A DNA stretch of 64,000 bases from an uncultured Dorea sp. (GTDB taxonomy: Bacteria; Bacillota; Clostridia; Lachnospirales; Lachnospiraceae). Made by a program: the position numbers and the translations under genes. Location of the stretch: positions 62,001 to 126,000 of the forward strand of contig CAJUTH010000004.1 of assembly GCA_910589275.1 (NCBI GenBank), given 5' to 3'. The notes beneath the pieces were generated by a model. It was not told the DNA's origin. It saw only the letters and a program-made list of their open reading frames with translations, and made no database searches. This document shows, piece by piece, positions 1-9,303 of this stretch (position 1 is the stretch's first letter; every line of letters begins with the position of its first letter).

Positions 1-1890
1 TACCTCTTCCAGCGCCTCCGCCTGAACAGACGCGTCCACGCCGGCTTCTCTTACGGCAAGTACCGTATCCGCAAGCGTCTTCGTATATTTCATAATAGCC
101 GGAATAATCTGCTTGCTTGCCATGTCAATCATAGTCTTCGCTTCGATATTAATATTCTTTGCGTAATTCTCATACTTGATCTCCGCACGGGACCGAAGCT
201 CCGCCTCTGTAAATACATGGAAACGCTCAAACAGTTTGATCGCCTTATCTGTCGTAAGAGCCGGAATCGCCTCTACCATAGATTTGATATTCGGCAGTCC
301 TCTTCTCTTCGCCTCCGCTACCCACTCTTCTGCATATCCGTCGCCATTAAATACAATTCTGTGATGCTCTGTTGCATATTTCTTAATCAAATCATGTACC
401 GCTTTATGAAAATCATCCGCCTTCTCCAATACCTCGCAGGCTTCTGCAAACGCTTCTGCCACGATTGTATTTAACACAACATTCGGAGCCGCAATGGAAT
501 CACGGGAGCCTACCATACGGAACTCAAATTTATTGCCGGTAAACGCAAACGGCGAGGTTCTGTTACGGTCTGTCGCATCCTTCTTAACATCAGGAAGGGT
601 GTCTACTCCGGTCTCAAGCGCGCCCTCCTTTAAGCTATGGGTTGCCTCTCCGGTACTGATCAACTGCTCGATCACATCCTCAAGCTGTTCGCCGAGAAAT
701 ACAGAAATAATAGCCGGAGGAGCTTCATTAGCCCCAAGCCTGTGGTCATTGCCCGGATCCGCCGCCGACTCACGGAGAAGATCTGCATGCTCATCTACCG
801 CTTTCAGGATACAGGTAAGTACAAGAAGAAACTGAATATTTTCATGGGGCGCTTTTCCAGGATCCAGAAGATTCTTTCCCTCGTCAGTAGTAAGCGACCA
901 GTTATTATGTTTGCCAGAACCGTTTACCCCTGCAAATGGCTTCTCATGAAGCAGGCACTTCATGCCGTGCTGGCAGGCAACGCGCTTTAACGTCTGCATA
1001 ACCAGATGATTATGGTCTACCGCCACATTACACTCCGCATAGATGGGAGCCAGCTCATGCTGTGCGGGAGCCACCTCATTATGCTGCGTCTTCGCCGTCA
1101 CTCCCACCTTCCACAATTCCTCGTTCACGTCTTTCATGAATCCCGCGATTCTCTGGCGGATCGTTCCAAAATAATGGTCGTCTAATTCCTGACCCTTCGG
1201 AGGCATTGCGCCAAACAAGGTACGGCCTGTATAAATCAAATCCTTTCTCTGCATAAATTTCTCTGCGTCCACCAGAAAATATTCCTGCTCCGGCCCGACA
1301 GAAGGCGTAACCTTCTTAGCCGTCTCATTGCCAAACAAGCGGAGAAGCCTTAAAGACTGCTCATTAATCGCCTGCATAGAACGCAGCAGCGGCGTCTTCT
1401 GATCCAGCGCCTCTCCCGTATAAGAACAGAACGCAGTCGGGATACAGAGCGTCGCGCCCGCCGCGTCATGCCTTACAAATGCCGGCGATGTACAGTCCCA
1501 CGCTGTATAGCCTCTCGCCTCAAAGGTAGCACGGAGCCCGCCTGACGGGAATGAAGACGCGTCCGGCTCTCCCTTAATTAGTTCTTTACCGGAAAAGCTC
1601 ATCAGCACCTTGCCATTCTCCATCGGCGCAGAAATAAAGGAATCATGCTTCTCGGCTGTCACGCCTGTTAATGGCTGGAACCAGTGCGTATAATGGGTAG
1701 CCCCCTTTTCAATCGCCCATTCCTTCATCTCATGGGCAATCACATCCGCCGTTGCCAGATCCAGCTCCTTGCCCTCTTGTATCATCTTCTTTAAATCCCT
1801 GTAGACTTTCTTCGGAAGACGCTCCTGCATAACTGTGTCATTAAAAACGTCTTCTCCAAATATCTTAGCTACATTCATAACCTCACTCAT
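1..1890 (-). CDS. glnN: Type III glutamine synthetase, C-terminus cut by window edge
   Basis: Makes glutamine from glutamate, ammonia and ATP in the cytoplasm. Translating the minus strand from the ATG at 1890 gives 630 uninterrupted codons up to base 1, so the roughly 700-residue type III enzyme is missing its C-terminus here. Recognisable stretches are [15 protein letters not shown] (active-site glutamate region), [18 protein letters not shown], and the nucleotide-binding loop [12 protein letters not shown]. The start [16 protein letters not shown] is preceded by an AAAGGAAA ribosome site. These motifs and the length separate GSIII from the shorter GlnA. It is transcribed separately from fba, from which a hairpin-rich intergenic stretch divides it. 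Confidence 0.93.
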   Translation of the reverse strand, partial: MSEVMNVAKIFGEDVFNDTVMQERLPKKVYRDLKKMIQEGKELDLATADVIAHEMKEWAIEKGATHYTHWFQPLTGVTAEKHDSFISAPMENGKVLMSFSGKELIKGEPDASSFPSGGLRATFEARGYTAWDCTSPAFVRHDAAGATLCIPTAFCSYTGEALDQKTPLLRSMQAINEQSLRLLRLFGNETAKKVTPSVGPEQEYFLVDAEKFMQRKDLIYTGRTLFGAMPPKGQELDDHYFGTIRQRIAGFMKDVNEELWKVGVTAKTQHNEVAPAQHELAPIYAECNVAVDHNHLVMQTLKRVACQHGMKCLLHEKPFAGVNGSGKHNNWSLTTDEGKNLLDPGKAPHENIQFLLVLTCILKAVDEHADLLRESAADPGNDHRLGANEAPPAIISVFLGEQLEDVIEQLISTGEATHSLKEGALETGVDTLPDVKKDATDRNRTSPFAFTGNKFEFRMVGSRDSIAAPNVVLNTIVAEAFAEACEVLEKADDFHKAVHDLIKKYATEHHRIVFNGDGYAEEWVAEAKRRGLPNIKSMVEAIPALTTDKAIKLFERFHVFTEAELRSRAEIKYENYAKNINIEAKTMIDMASKQIIPAIMKYTKTLADTVLAVREAGVDASVQAEALEEV

Positions 1891-1978
1891 TTTTTCTTGT
1901 TTCCTTTCTTTGTTTACATCTAACTAGAGAAACTTACTTCTACCTATAATATAGCAAATCAGTCGTTCAGGCAAGCAA

Positions 1979-2145
1979 ATTGTTGCTGTGAACGGCCTAG
2001 GCTGCCGCTCATATTACTGTTCACACAGTACTTTGCATTCACTGCAAAGTACGTAAGGAAGTGATTCAGGTGTGAGCAAATCCCATTCGCGATGCGAATT
2101 TTCAATGGATTTGCGAAAGTTGCTATGAACGGAGTGAATAGTAAC
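1979..2145 (+). repeat. Composite hairpin repeat, full copy 1
   Basis: About 167 bases of non-coding DNA built from separate hairpins. A leading hairpin (about 1988-2026, TGTGAAC/GTTCACA) is followed by module A (2028-2052, GTACTTTGC/GCAAAGTAC around an ATTCACT loop) and a linker, TGATTCAGGTGTGAG (2062-2076). Module B is a two-tier stem (2076-2114, outer GCAAATCC/GGATTTGC, inner ATTCGC/GCGAAT). Module C runs 2119-2145 (GTTGCTAT/ATAGTAAC around GAACGGAGTGA). The same module order recurs at 49197-49352 and, inverted, at 53126-53267, with different stem bases but conserved loops. A 62-codon reading frame across it is explained by the repeat. Confidence 0.75.
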
Positions 2146-2188
2146 AAAAAGGCGCCCCAACCAAAATTGGAACGCCTTTGTTCTTGCT
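2146..2188 (-). terminator. Rho-independent terminator of fba
   Basis: On the minus strand AAAGGCG pairs with CGCCTTT around an inner ATTTT-rich arm and is followed by a T run. It lies about 60 bases beyond the fba stop codon. An A run on the other side could let it work in both directions. Confidence 0.75.
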
Positions 2189-2245
2189 ATGCATGTTAGT
2201 ATAACTCAATCATTTTAAAAATGCAAGTGAAAATTACAGTAACAT

Positions 2246-3214
2246 TTAAATCTTGCCCGCACTTCCCAATACATACTGAATCTTATGAGCTACCATATCC
2301 TTAACAGCCTGACGAGCTGGTTTCAGATACTGGCGTGGATCAAAGTGATCCGGATGCTCAGCATAGTATTTACGGATGTTGCCTGTCATTGCAAGACGGA
2401 TATCAGAGTCGATATTGATCTTACATACTGACAGCTCTGCTGCATGACGAAGCTCGTCCTCTGGAATACCGATTGCATCCGGCATATTTCCGCCATATTT
2501 ATTAACCATCTCAACGAACTCCTGCGGTACAGAAGATGAACCATGAAGTACAATTGGGAATCCTGGAAGACGCTTTGTACACTCCTCAAGTACGTCAAAA
2601 CGAAGCGGCGGCGGTACAAGGATACCGTCTGCATTACGTGTGCACTGAGATGCTTTGAACTTATATGCGCCGTGTGATGTTCCAATAGCAATTGCAAGGG
2701 AATCGCAGCCTGTCTTATCCACGAACTCCTCAACCTCTTCCGGACGTGTATAGCTTTCCTGTCCAGCTTCAACAACTACTTCGTCCTCAACACCTGCAAG
2801 TGTTCCAAGCTCAGCCTCAACTACAACGCCATGTGCGTGCGCATACTCAACAACCTGCTTGGTCAGCGCGATATTGTCCTCGAATGACTTAGAAGAAGCA
2901 TCGATCATAACAGATGTAAATCCACCGTCGATACAGCTCTTGCAGAGCTCAAAGCTGTCGCCGTGGTCCAGATGCAGAGCGATCGGAATCTCTGGATTCT
3001 CCTGAATAGCTGCCTCTACCAACTTCACAAGATATGTGTGGTTAGCATAAGCGCGTGCCCCCTTAGATACCTGAAGAATAACCGGACTCTTAAGCTCGCC
3101 AGCCGCCTCTGTGATACCCTGAACGATCTCCATGTTGTTCACGTTGAAAGCGCCGATTGCGTATCCGCCGTCATAAGCCTTCTTGAACATCTCAGTTGTG
3201 GTTACTAATGCCAT
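2246..3214 (-). CDS. fba: Class II fructose-1,6-bisphosphate aldolase
   Basis: Cleaves fructose-1,6-bisphosphate to dihydroxyacetone phosphate and glyceraldehyde-3-phosphate in glycolysis. The 322 residues carry the zinc-site histidine segment LHLDHGDS, the EAELGTLAG segment, and the later histidines in IGTSHGAYKF and VLHGSSSVP, all typical of metal-dependent class II aldolases. The ATG at 3214 has the ribosome site GGTAGGAG upstream. It is a single-gene unit with its own promoter (3268-3296) and terminator (2146-2188). Confidence 0.96.
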   Translation of the reverse strand: MALVTTTEMFKKAYDGGYAIGAFNVNNMEIVQGITEAAGELKSPVILQVSKGARAYANHTYLVKLVEAAIQENPEIPIALHLDHGDSFELCKSCIDGGFTSVMIDASSKSFEDNIALTKQVVEYAHAHGVVVEAELGTLAGVEDEVVVEAGQESYTRPEEVEEFVDKTGCDSLAIAIGTSHGAYKFKASQCTRNADGILVPPPLRFDVLEECTKRLPGFPIVLHGSSSVPQEFVEMVNKYGGNMPDAIGIPEDELRHAAELSVCKINIDSDIRLAMTGNIRKYYAEHPDHFDPRQYLKPARQAVKDMVAHKIQYVLGSAGKI

Positions 3215-3267
3215 AACTCCTACCTTCTTTCCTTAAAATGTTTCTCGTATCTTTTTCATACAAACAC

Positions 3268-3296
3268 ATTATATCCTAATTTTATGGAAAACTCAA
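3268..3296 (-). promoter_or_regulatory. Sigma-A type promoter of fba
   Basis: On the minus strand TTGAGT (3296-3291) and TATAAT (3273-3268) are spaced by exactly 17 bases, 54 bases ahead of the fba start. Confidence 0.75.
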
Positions 3297-3336
3297 CCAA
3301 GTATTTTGCTTTCCGTTAAGAAAGTGACAATGCCGT

Positions 3337-3363
3337 GTTGCTGTGAACGGAGTGAACAGCACT
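3337..3363 (+). repeat. Isolated module C hairpin
   Basis: GTTGCTGT and ACAGCAC flank GAACGGAGTGA, the same loop as module C of the composite repeats at 1979 and 49197. It sits just past the tatD stop codon and may act as a transcript end. Confidence 0.6.
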
Positions 3364-3366
3364 CCT

Positions 3367-4131
3367 CTATGCCAGTCCGTACATCCTCTTTGCATTTTCT
3401 TCCGTCTGCCGGATGACCTCTTCCGCCGACACCCCCTTAATCTCTGCAACCGCTTCCGCCGCGTACCGGATATACCCGGAATGGTTTCGTTTCCCCCTAA
3501 ACGGTACCGGAGCCAGATAGGGACAGTCCGTCTCAAGCACAATAGAAGTCAGCGGTACCGCTTCGGCGACCTCCTTAAGCTTCCTTCCGTTCTTAAAGGT
3601 TACCACGCCTCCGATGCCGATATAGTACCCCATCTTCACATACTCCTTTGCCATCTCTTTGGAATAAGAAAAGCAATGGATTACCCCGCCAAGCCCCGCG
3701 CCGTATTTCTTCATAATCTCCATGGTATCGGCCGCCGCCTCCCGGCTGTGGATCAATACTGGGAGCGACAGCTCTCTTGCAAGCTCTAACTGCCGAATAA
3801 ACCATTTCTTCTGAAGGTCATGGGATTCATTGTCCCAGTAATAATCCAGTCCGATTTCTCCCACCCCGATAACCTTCTCCTGATCAAACTGTTTTTTCAG
3901 CTTTGCAAATGTTTCTTCATTCAAGGCGCCAACCTCGTCCGGATGAACGCCCACCGCAGCATACATAAAAGGATACTTCCGCGCCATCTCCGGCACAGTA
4001 AAGCAGGATTCATAAGACGCTCCTACATTTACAATCGTCCCAACCCCCTTCTCCGGCATGGAAGCAAGGAGTTCTTCTCTGTCCTCGTCAAACTGGCTGC
4101 TGTCATAATGCGCATGCGTATCAAATATCAT
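3367..4131 (-). CDS. tatD: TatD-family metal-dependent DNase
   Basis: Predicted two-metal hydrolase of the TatD family (3'-5' exonuclease on DNA or RNA, amidohydrolase fold). The 254 residues show the N-terminal metal motif DTHAHYDSSQFD, the bridging glutamate EIGLDYYWD, HSREA, HCFSYSKE and the C-terminal ETDCPYLAP. Length matches the family. It lies 22 bases downstream of metG on the same strand, a common pairing in Firmicutes, and is probably co-transcribed with metG from the T-box promoter. Confidence 0.92.
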   Translation of the reverse strand: MIFDTHAHYDSSQFDEDREELLASMPEKGVGTIVNVGASYESCFTVPEMARKYPFMYAAVGVHPDEVGALNEETFAKLKKQFDQEKVIGVGEIGLDYYWDNESHDLQKKWFIRQLELARELSLPVLIHSREAAADTMEIMKKYGAGLGGVIHCFSYSKEMAKEYVKMGYYIGIGGVVTFKNGRKLKEVAEAVPLTSIVLETDCPYLAPVPFRGKRNHSGYIRYAAEAVAEIKGVSAEEVIRQTEENAKRMYGLA

Positions 4132-4153
4132 TTATTTTCTCACCGCCTCCGCT

Positions 4154-6082
4154 CTAACAGATCTCCGCACCTGCAGGCATTTCCTTTTCCGGCGTCATCA
4201 GTGCAAGATTCCCTTCCGCATCCTCCGCGCACAAAATCATGCCCTCCGACAGTACGCCTGCAAGCTTGGCAGGTTTCAGATTCACAAGAACCATTACTTT
4301 CTTCCCTACCATCTCCTCGGCGCTGTAATACTTCTTAATCCCCGACACGATCTGCCTGATCCGACTTCCCACCTTCACCTTAGAGCAGAGAAGCTTCTTC
4401 GACTTCGGCACCTCTTCGCAGGCAACGATCTCTCCTACCTGAAACTGCATTTTACCGAAATCCTCAAAGCTGATCTCAGGCTTTGCATCTATATCGATTA
4501 CCGGTTCTGCTTCTTTATTCTCAGCCTCCGCCGCGGCCTCTTCCACCGGCGGATGAAGCTCTTCTACCTTCTTCATTACTTCATTTACATCCAGCCTCTG
4601 AAACAGAATCTCCGGTTTGTCCGTCACTTTGCCGCTCCCAAGCTGGGCAAGGATTTTCTCTGACGTTTCCGGCATAAACGGTTCAAGCTGTTTTGCCCCG
4701 GAGCGGATGCTCTGGATCAGATTATAAAGCACGGTCTCTAAACGGTCTTTTGCCGCCTCGTCCTTTGCAAGCGCCCAGGGCATCGTCTCGTCAATATATT
4801 TGTTGCAGCGTTTGAACAGCATAAATATCTCGGTAATCGCATCCGCCACCCGCAGCTCCTCCATTTTCTTTTCCACAAGCTTGGGCGTATGGACTACCAC
4901 CGACTTTAAGTCCGCGTCCACTTCCTCAGAAACGCCCTTATCCGTTACCGTTCCTCCAAAATATTTATTCGTCATGGAAATCGTCCGGTTCACCAGATTC
5001 CCTAACGTATTCGCCAGCTCTGAATTTAACCGTTCAACCATCAGCTCCCACGAGATCACGCCGTCGTTGTCAAATGGCATCTCATGCAGCACAAAGTAAC
5101 GAACCGCATCTACCCCGAAGAAATCCACCAGCTCGTCTGCATACAGCACATTTCCCTTGGATTTGCTCATCTTGCCGTCGCCCTGCAACAGCCACGGATG
5201 GCCGAATATCTGCTTCGGCAGCGGCTCGCCAAGCGCCATCAGGAAAATCGGCCAGTAAATGGTATGGAAGCGGATAATATCTTTCCCGATCAAATGCAGA
5301 TCCGCCGGCCAGTTTTTCTCATACTGTCCGGTACTGTTTCCATCCGCGTCATACCCAATTCCGGTAATATAATTGGTCAGCGCATCCAGCCATACATAAA
5401 CGACATGCTTGTCGTCGAAATCCACCGGAACTCCCCATTTAAAAGAGGTTCTGGACACGCACAGATCCTGCAGGCCCGGCAGGAGGAAATTGTTCATCAT
5501 CTCATTTTTTCTGGAAACCGGCTGAATAAACTCCGGATGCGTGTTAATATGCTCGATCAGCCGGTCCGCATATTTGCTCATCTTAAAGAAATACGCCTCT
5601 TCCTTCGCAGGCTTCACCTCGCGCCCGCAGTCCGGACATTTCCCGTCCACAAGCTGGGACTCAGTCCAGAACGACTCGCACGGCGTACAGTACAGACCCT
5701 CATACGCGCCCTTGTAAATGTCTCCCTGTTCGTACAGCTTCTTAAAAATCTTCTGAACCTGCCTCTCATGGTCTGCATCGGTAGTCCGGATAAATTTGTC
5801 GTAAGAGGTATTCATCAGATCCCAGATATCCTTAATCTGTGCCGCAACGTCATCAACAAATTCCTTCGGCGTCACTCCCGTCTCCTGCGCCTTCAATTCA
5901 ATCTTCTGCCCATGCTCGTCGGTTCCCGTCTGAAAAAACACATCGTACCCTTGGCTTCTCTTATATCTGGCAATGGCGTCTGCCAGCACAATCTCATAGG
6001 TATTCCCGATATGCGGTTTGCCGGACGTATAGGCAATCGCTGTTGTAATGTAATATTTTGGTTTACTACAGTTCTCACACAT
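4154..6082 (-). CDS. metG: Methionyl-tRNA synthetase with C-terminal tRNA-binding domain
   Basis: Charges tRNA-Met with methionine. The 642 residues contain the class I signature KPHIGNTYE near the start, a zinc knuckle CTPC...CPDC around residues 125-145, KMSKSKGN for the adenylate site, and a C-terminal EMAPII/Trbp111-like domain (about 540-642). The ATG at 6082 begins MCENCSKPKYYITTAIAY. A T-box leader occupies the 490 bases upstream, so expression should follow the charging level of tRNA-Met. tatD follows closely. Confidence 0.96.
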   Translation of the reverse strand: MCENCSKPKYYITTAIAYTSGKPHIGNTYEIVLADAIARYKRSQGYDVFFQTGTDEHGQKIELKAQETGVTPKEFVDDVAAQIKDIWDLMNTSYDKFIRTTDADHERQVQKIFKKLYEQGDIYKGAYEGLYCTPCESFWTESQLVDGKCPDCGREVKPAKEEAYFFKMSKYADRLIEHINTHPEFIQPVSRKNEMMNNFLLPGLQDLCVSRTSFKWGVPVDFDDKHVVYVWLDALTNYITGIGYDADGNSTGQYEKNWPADLHLIGKDIIRFHTIYWPIFLMALGEPLPKQIFGHPWLLQGDGKMSKSKGNVLYADELVDFFGVDAVRYFVLHEMPFDNDGVISWELMVERLNSELANTLGNLVNRTISMTNKYFGGTVTDKGVSEEVDADLKSVVVHTPKLVEKKMEELRVADAITEIFMLFKRCNKYIDETMPWALAKDEAAKDRLETVLYNLIQSIRSGAKQLEPFMPETSEKILAQLGSGKVTDKPEILFQRLDVNEVMKKVEELHPPVEEAAAEAENKEAEPVIDIDAKPEISFEDFGKMQFQVGEIVACEEVPKSKKLLCSKVKVGSRIRQIVSGIKKYYSAEEMVGKKVMVLVNLKPAKLAGVLSEGMILCAEDAEGNLALMTPEKEMPAGAEIC

Positions 6083-6119
6083 AATTTTTCACTCCTTCAA
6101 TCCTCTCCATATTGAAAAA

Positions 6120-6572
6120 CGCAGCGGTTCATAAATCAGGGGTTTCGCAAGGTCTTTCCTAAAAGATAAAAAAATCTTCTCCGGTTCCTTCTGAAACCGG
6201 AGAAGACGACTTAACCGTGTTACCACTTCTCCTTCACTCCTGCCTCGCGGCAGAAAGCCTTTGCAGGTGCCCTTATGACACCCCTCCGCTATAAAGGGCG
6301 GACCCATTGCAGCCTGCTGTGAACACTTAGCGAGGTCTTTCACGAGCTTAGTGTGAACACACACCCGGACACTTGGCGAGGTCTTTCACGAGCCTAGTGA
6401 CTGCCGTGTCTCCTTCTTCTACACTTAGCGAAGTTCTTTACTATTCACAGTTCGGTGCACCGCTCAGAAGCCATCTTCCGCAGACTTCCATCCATCCCTC
6501 TCAGCCAACGGGATCTCTCTGTAAAACTTCCATCTGCGTACTCTCTTCGTCGCTGCGTTTCTCTGATATGTT
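6120..6572 (-). promoter_or_regulatory. T-box riboswitch leader of metG, with inserted hairpins
   Basis: Read on the minus strand. The conserved T-box AGAAGTGGTAACACGG lies at 6230-6215 and is followed by a strong terminator stem (6205-6176, CTTCTCCGGTTTC / GGAACCGGAGAAG) with a T run after it. Upstream is a Stem I-like region (about 6560-6450) where an ATG in GGAAGATGGCTTCTGAG is the probable methionine specifier. Between Stem I and the T-box lie two copies, plus a half copy, of a CACTAAG...CTTAGTG-type hairpin (6310-6470) not normally found in T-boxes. Expected action: uncharged tRNA-Met stabilises the antiterminator and allows metG transcription. Confidence 0.85.
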
Positions 6573-6576
6573 AGGA

Positions 6577-6605
6577 ATCGTAACATACGCGTTTCAAAAA
6601 GTCAA
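6577..6605 (-). promoter_or_regulatory. Promoter of the metG T-box transcript
   Basis: Minus-strand TTGACT (6605-6600) and TACGAT (6582-6577) are separated by 17 bases, just past the stop codon of the upstream ATPase gene. The predicted start is near 6570. Confidence 0.65.
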
Positions 6606-6608
6606 GAC

Positions 6609-7841
6609 TCAAGCGAATCCTGTATTGCTTTTCATAACCAAATCCATGTTCAGGTAACCGTCGGCCACAAACTGGTTTTTCCCAAGGCTGACCGCATCGG
6701 CAATCGCGTTTCCCACAATATTTTCCGAGAGATAGCGGTTGTACAGCCAGGTCTCAAAAATACGGTTTGCAACCGCAACAAGCCCGTCTTCATTTTTCAG
6801 ATACCCAAACATCATTCCCAGATTTATCGCATGTTCGTCTGGGCTGTATGGAATCTGCTTTCCATTGAATAAGATCAATCGGAGCATCCGGTCTAATTCT
6901 TTTGAATCTGACAGTCTTTTCCCCATATCGTCAAACAATGTATTCTGTTCTGAAAGAAGCTGCCTGACTGCCGCCAGAACCTCTTTTTCCGTCCAGAGCG
7001 GCAAACCGCTTCCATCTTCTTGACTCACAGCCTTCTCATCCATAAGCTGGCAGATGCGCGAAACCAAAAAAGGATACCCTCCCGTATAGTCGTAAATCAG
7101 CCGCCCCATTTCTTCTACATCCATCACTGCATTTTGATCCGCCTTGTATTCTGCAAGCATTCCGGCAATGTCCTCCGCCGAAAAACTCATATCGACCGTA
7201 AATTTAGCCGCAATATTCCAAGGACTGTTATATCGGGGTACGCTCTCCGTTCCCATTTTCATTTTTAAATTTTTAATATCATAGACGCCCGCAAGAATCA
7301 CCGAGCAAAAAGTCGGACGGCTCCTGCGTTTCATATATTTATCCCGCAGCATTCCTAAAAAATCCAAGAAAATTCCCTGATTGGAAGCCTGATCTACCTC
7401 ATCCACAATAAAAATGACCGGCCTTCCCGCTTTTATGCAGATCCGCGAAAAAAAATTCGAAAGAGTCTGAAGATCCGGCTTTTCCGTTTCCAGACTCATC
7501 TTATAGCATTCTTCCCGGATTTCATCCGCCACCTCTCCGCTTTCGCCATAATAGATCACATCATAGAGCAGGCCATACACCTTTCGGCAGAACGCCCATT
7601 CATCTCTGTATGCCAAATCCCCAAGCCCCTCAAAACTGATGGAGAAAATCTGATATCTGTCCGAGAGCTTTTGCGCCAGCATATGCAGCGTCGTTGTCTT
7701 CCCATACTGTCTGGCTCGGTTTATCACAAAATATTTTTCATCCTCAATCAGCCTATGGATCTGCTCCAGACGGTCTTCAATATCTACCATATAATGTTCA
7801 TCCGGATAGCAGATTCCATCCACATTGAATCTTTTTTTCAT
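6609..7841 (-). CDS. AAA-like ATPase of unknown role (AAA_35-like)
   Basis: A 410-residue P-loop protein. The Walker A region is unusual (INRARQYGKTTTLHML, without the usual early glycine), the Walker B is VIFIVDEVDQ, and a winged-helix-like C-terminal part follows. This pattern matches the widespread AAA-like domain proteins of anaerobes whose function is not known. The start was moved from 7910 to the ATG at 7841 because GGGGAGAG precedes it and homologous proteins begin MKKRFN. It faces away from pepT and the two share a short intergenic region. Confidence 0.7.
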   Translation of the reverse strand: MKKRFNVDGICYPDEHYMVDIEDRLEQIHRLIEDEKYFVINRARQYGKTTTLHMLAQKLSDRYQIFSISFEGLGDLAYRDEWAFCRKVYGLLYDVIYYGESGEVADEIREECYKMSLETEKPDLQTLSNFFSRICIKAGRPVIFIVDEVDQASNQGIFLDFLGMLRDKYMKRRSRPTFCSVILAGVYDIKNLKMKMGTESVPRYNSPWNIAAKFTVDMSFSAEDIAGMLAEYKADQNAVMDVEEMGRLIYDYTGGYPFLVSRICQLMDEKAVSQEDGSGLPLWTEKEVLAAVRQLLSEQNTLFDDMGKRLSDSKELDRMLRLILFNGKQIPYSPDEHAINLGMMFGYLKNEDGLVAVANRIFETWLYNRYLSENIVGNAIADAVSLGKNQFVADGYLNMDLVMKSNTGFA

Positions 7842-8013
7842 ATCTTCTCTCCCCGGTGAAGTTCTTAGCGGCCGGATTCCGGCGCCGGCGGCCGCTCTTC
7901 TTGAAAACAATTGTCTTTTTTATCATTATATCTGCTTTTTATTTGGGTGTAAACTGGAAAAAATGTGCTATACTGTTATTACTCGTTACTCAGTAGAAAG
8001 GAAGGCCAACACT

Positions 8014-9228
8014 ATGAAAGCTTATGAAAGACTATTAAAATACGTTGTAATACGTACTCCCAGCAATGAGGACAGCCGCACAGTCCCCTCCTCCCAGTGC
8101 CAGTTTGATCTGGCGCGGGTTCTAGAAGCGGAGATGAAGGAATTGGGGTTAAAGGACGTACATTTAGACAGCCGTTGCTATCTCTATGGAACCCTCCCGG
8201 CCACAGAAGGTTATGAGGACAAGCCCGCGATCGGCTTTATCGCCCACATGGATACCGTTTCTGATTTCTGCAGCCGCGACATTACGCCGGTCGTAACTGA
8301 AAACTATAACGGAGAAGCCTTAGAGCTTGGGAAAAGCGGGCGGATTCTTGATCCGGCCATCTTCCCCCACCTTGCCGGTATGAAAGGGCGCACCCTGATC
8401 ACCACCGACGGAACCACCATATTAGGCGCCGACGATAAAGCCGGAGCTGCTGAAATCCTGACCCTGATGGAACGCCTTCAGGCGGAACAGATTCCTCATG
8501 GGAAGCTGTGCGTTGCCTTTACCCCGGATGAAGAAATCGGAGGCGGAGCCGCCCATTTAGACCTCGAAAGACTCGGCGCCGACTACGCCTATACGGTAGA
8601 CGGCGGCACAGAAGGCGAAATACAGTACGAAAATTTCAATGCCTGCAAAGCCTGTTTCGATATAAAGGGCTTCAGCGTGCATCCCGGTTCCTCCAAAGAC
8701 ACCATGATCAACGCTTCTTTAGTCGCCATGGAAATCAATCAAATGCTCCCCGGATGCGAAACTCCCCGGGGCACCGAAGGGTACGAAGGCTTCTACCACC
8801 TTATGAACATGTCCGGCGACTGCGGGGCGGCGAATCTCTGCTATATTGTCCGGGATCACGACCGGAACCTGTTTGAAGCACGCAAACAGACCCTCCGGCT
8901 GATCGAAAAGAATCTAAACGAAAAATGGGGCGAGGGAACCGTCACGCTTACGATTACCGACCAGTATCAGAATATGGCCGAGATCATCGCCGGATGCATG
9001 CACCTGATCAACAATGCAAAGGCTGCCTGCGAAGCCGTCGGCATAACCCCTCTTGTCATTCCCATCCGCGGCGGCACGGACGGCTGCCAGCTAAGTTTCC
9101 GGGGGCTTCCCTGCCCGAATCTCGGAACCGGAGGCTATGCATTCCACGGCCCTTACGAACATATTACCGCGGAAGCAATGGAACAGTGCGTAGACATGAT
9201 GACAGAGCTGGTAAAACGGTATGCGTAA
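8014..9228 (+). CDS. pepT: Peptidase T (tripeptide aminopeptidase)
   Basis: Cytosolic dizinc M20B peptidase that removes the N-terminal residue from tripeptides. The 404-residue product starts MKAYERLLKYVVIRTPSNED at 8014, after the ribosome site AGAAAGGAAGG; the longer upstream frame has no support. Zinc and catalytic segments are visible in order: IGFIAHMDTVSDF, GADDKAGAAEIL, TPDEEIGGG, YTVDGG, HPGSSKD and PIRGGTDGCQLS. A TATACT box lies about 40 bases upstream. Length equals the family norm. Confidence 0.95.
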   Translation: MKAYERLLKYVVIRTPSNEDSRTVPSSQCQFDLARVLEAEMKELGLKDVHLDSRCYLYGTLPATEGYEDKPAIGFIAHMDTVSDFCSRDITPVVTENYNGEALELGKSGRILDPAIFPHLAGMKGRTLITTDGTTILGADDKAGAAEILTLMERLQAEQIPHGKLCVAFTPDEEIGGGAAHLDLERLGADYAYTVDGGTEGEIQYENFNACKACFDIKGFSVHPGSSKDTMINASLVAMEINQMLPGCETPRGTEGYEGFYHLMNMSGDCGAANLCYIVRDHDRNLFEARKQTLRLIEKNLNEKWGEGTVTLTITDQYQNMAEIIAGCMHLINNAKAACEAVGITPLVIPIRGGTDGCQLSFRGLPCPNLGTGGYAFHGPYEHITAEAMEQCVDMMTELVKRYA

Positions 9229-9303
9229 ATAACCCTCCTCCCCCAGCGAATAACCGGACTGCTTTCTGCATAAGTATAAGACAAAACATTTCAGGAACTG
9301 ACT

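Noticed and set aside
1959..2147. A 62-codon minus-strand frame after glnN
   Set aside because: It coincides with the composite hairpin repeat and has no protein-like features.
5084..6115. A 343-codon plus-strand open frame opposite metG
   Set aside because: Fully antisense to metG, which has all its catalytic motifs; no RBS and no recognisable domain.
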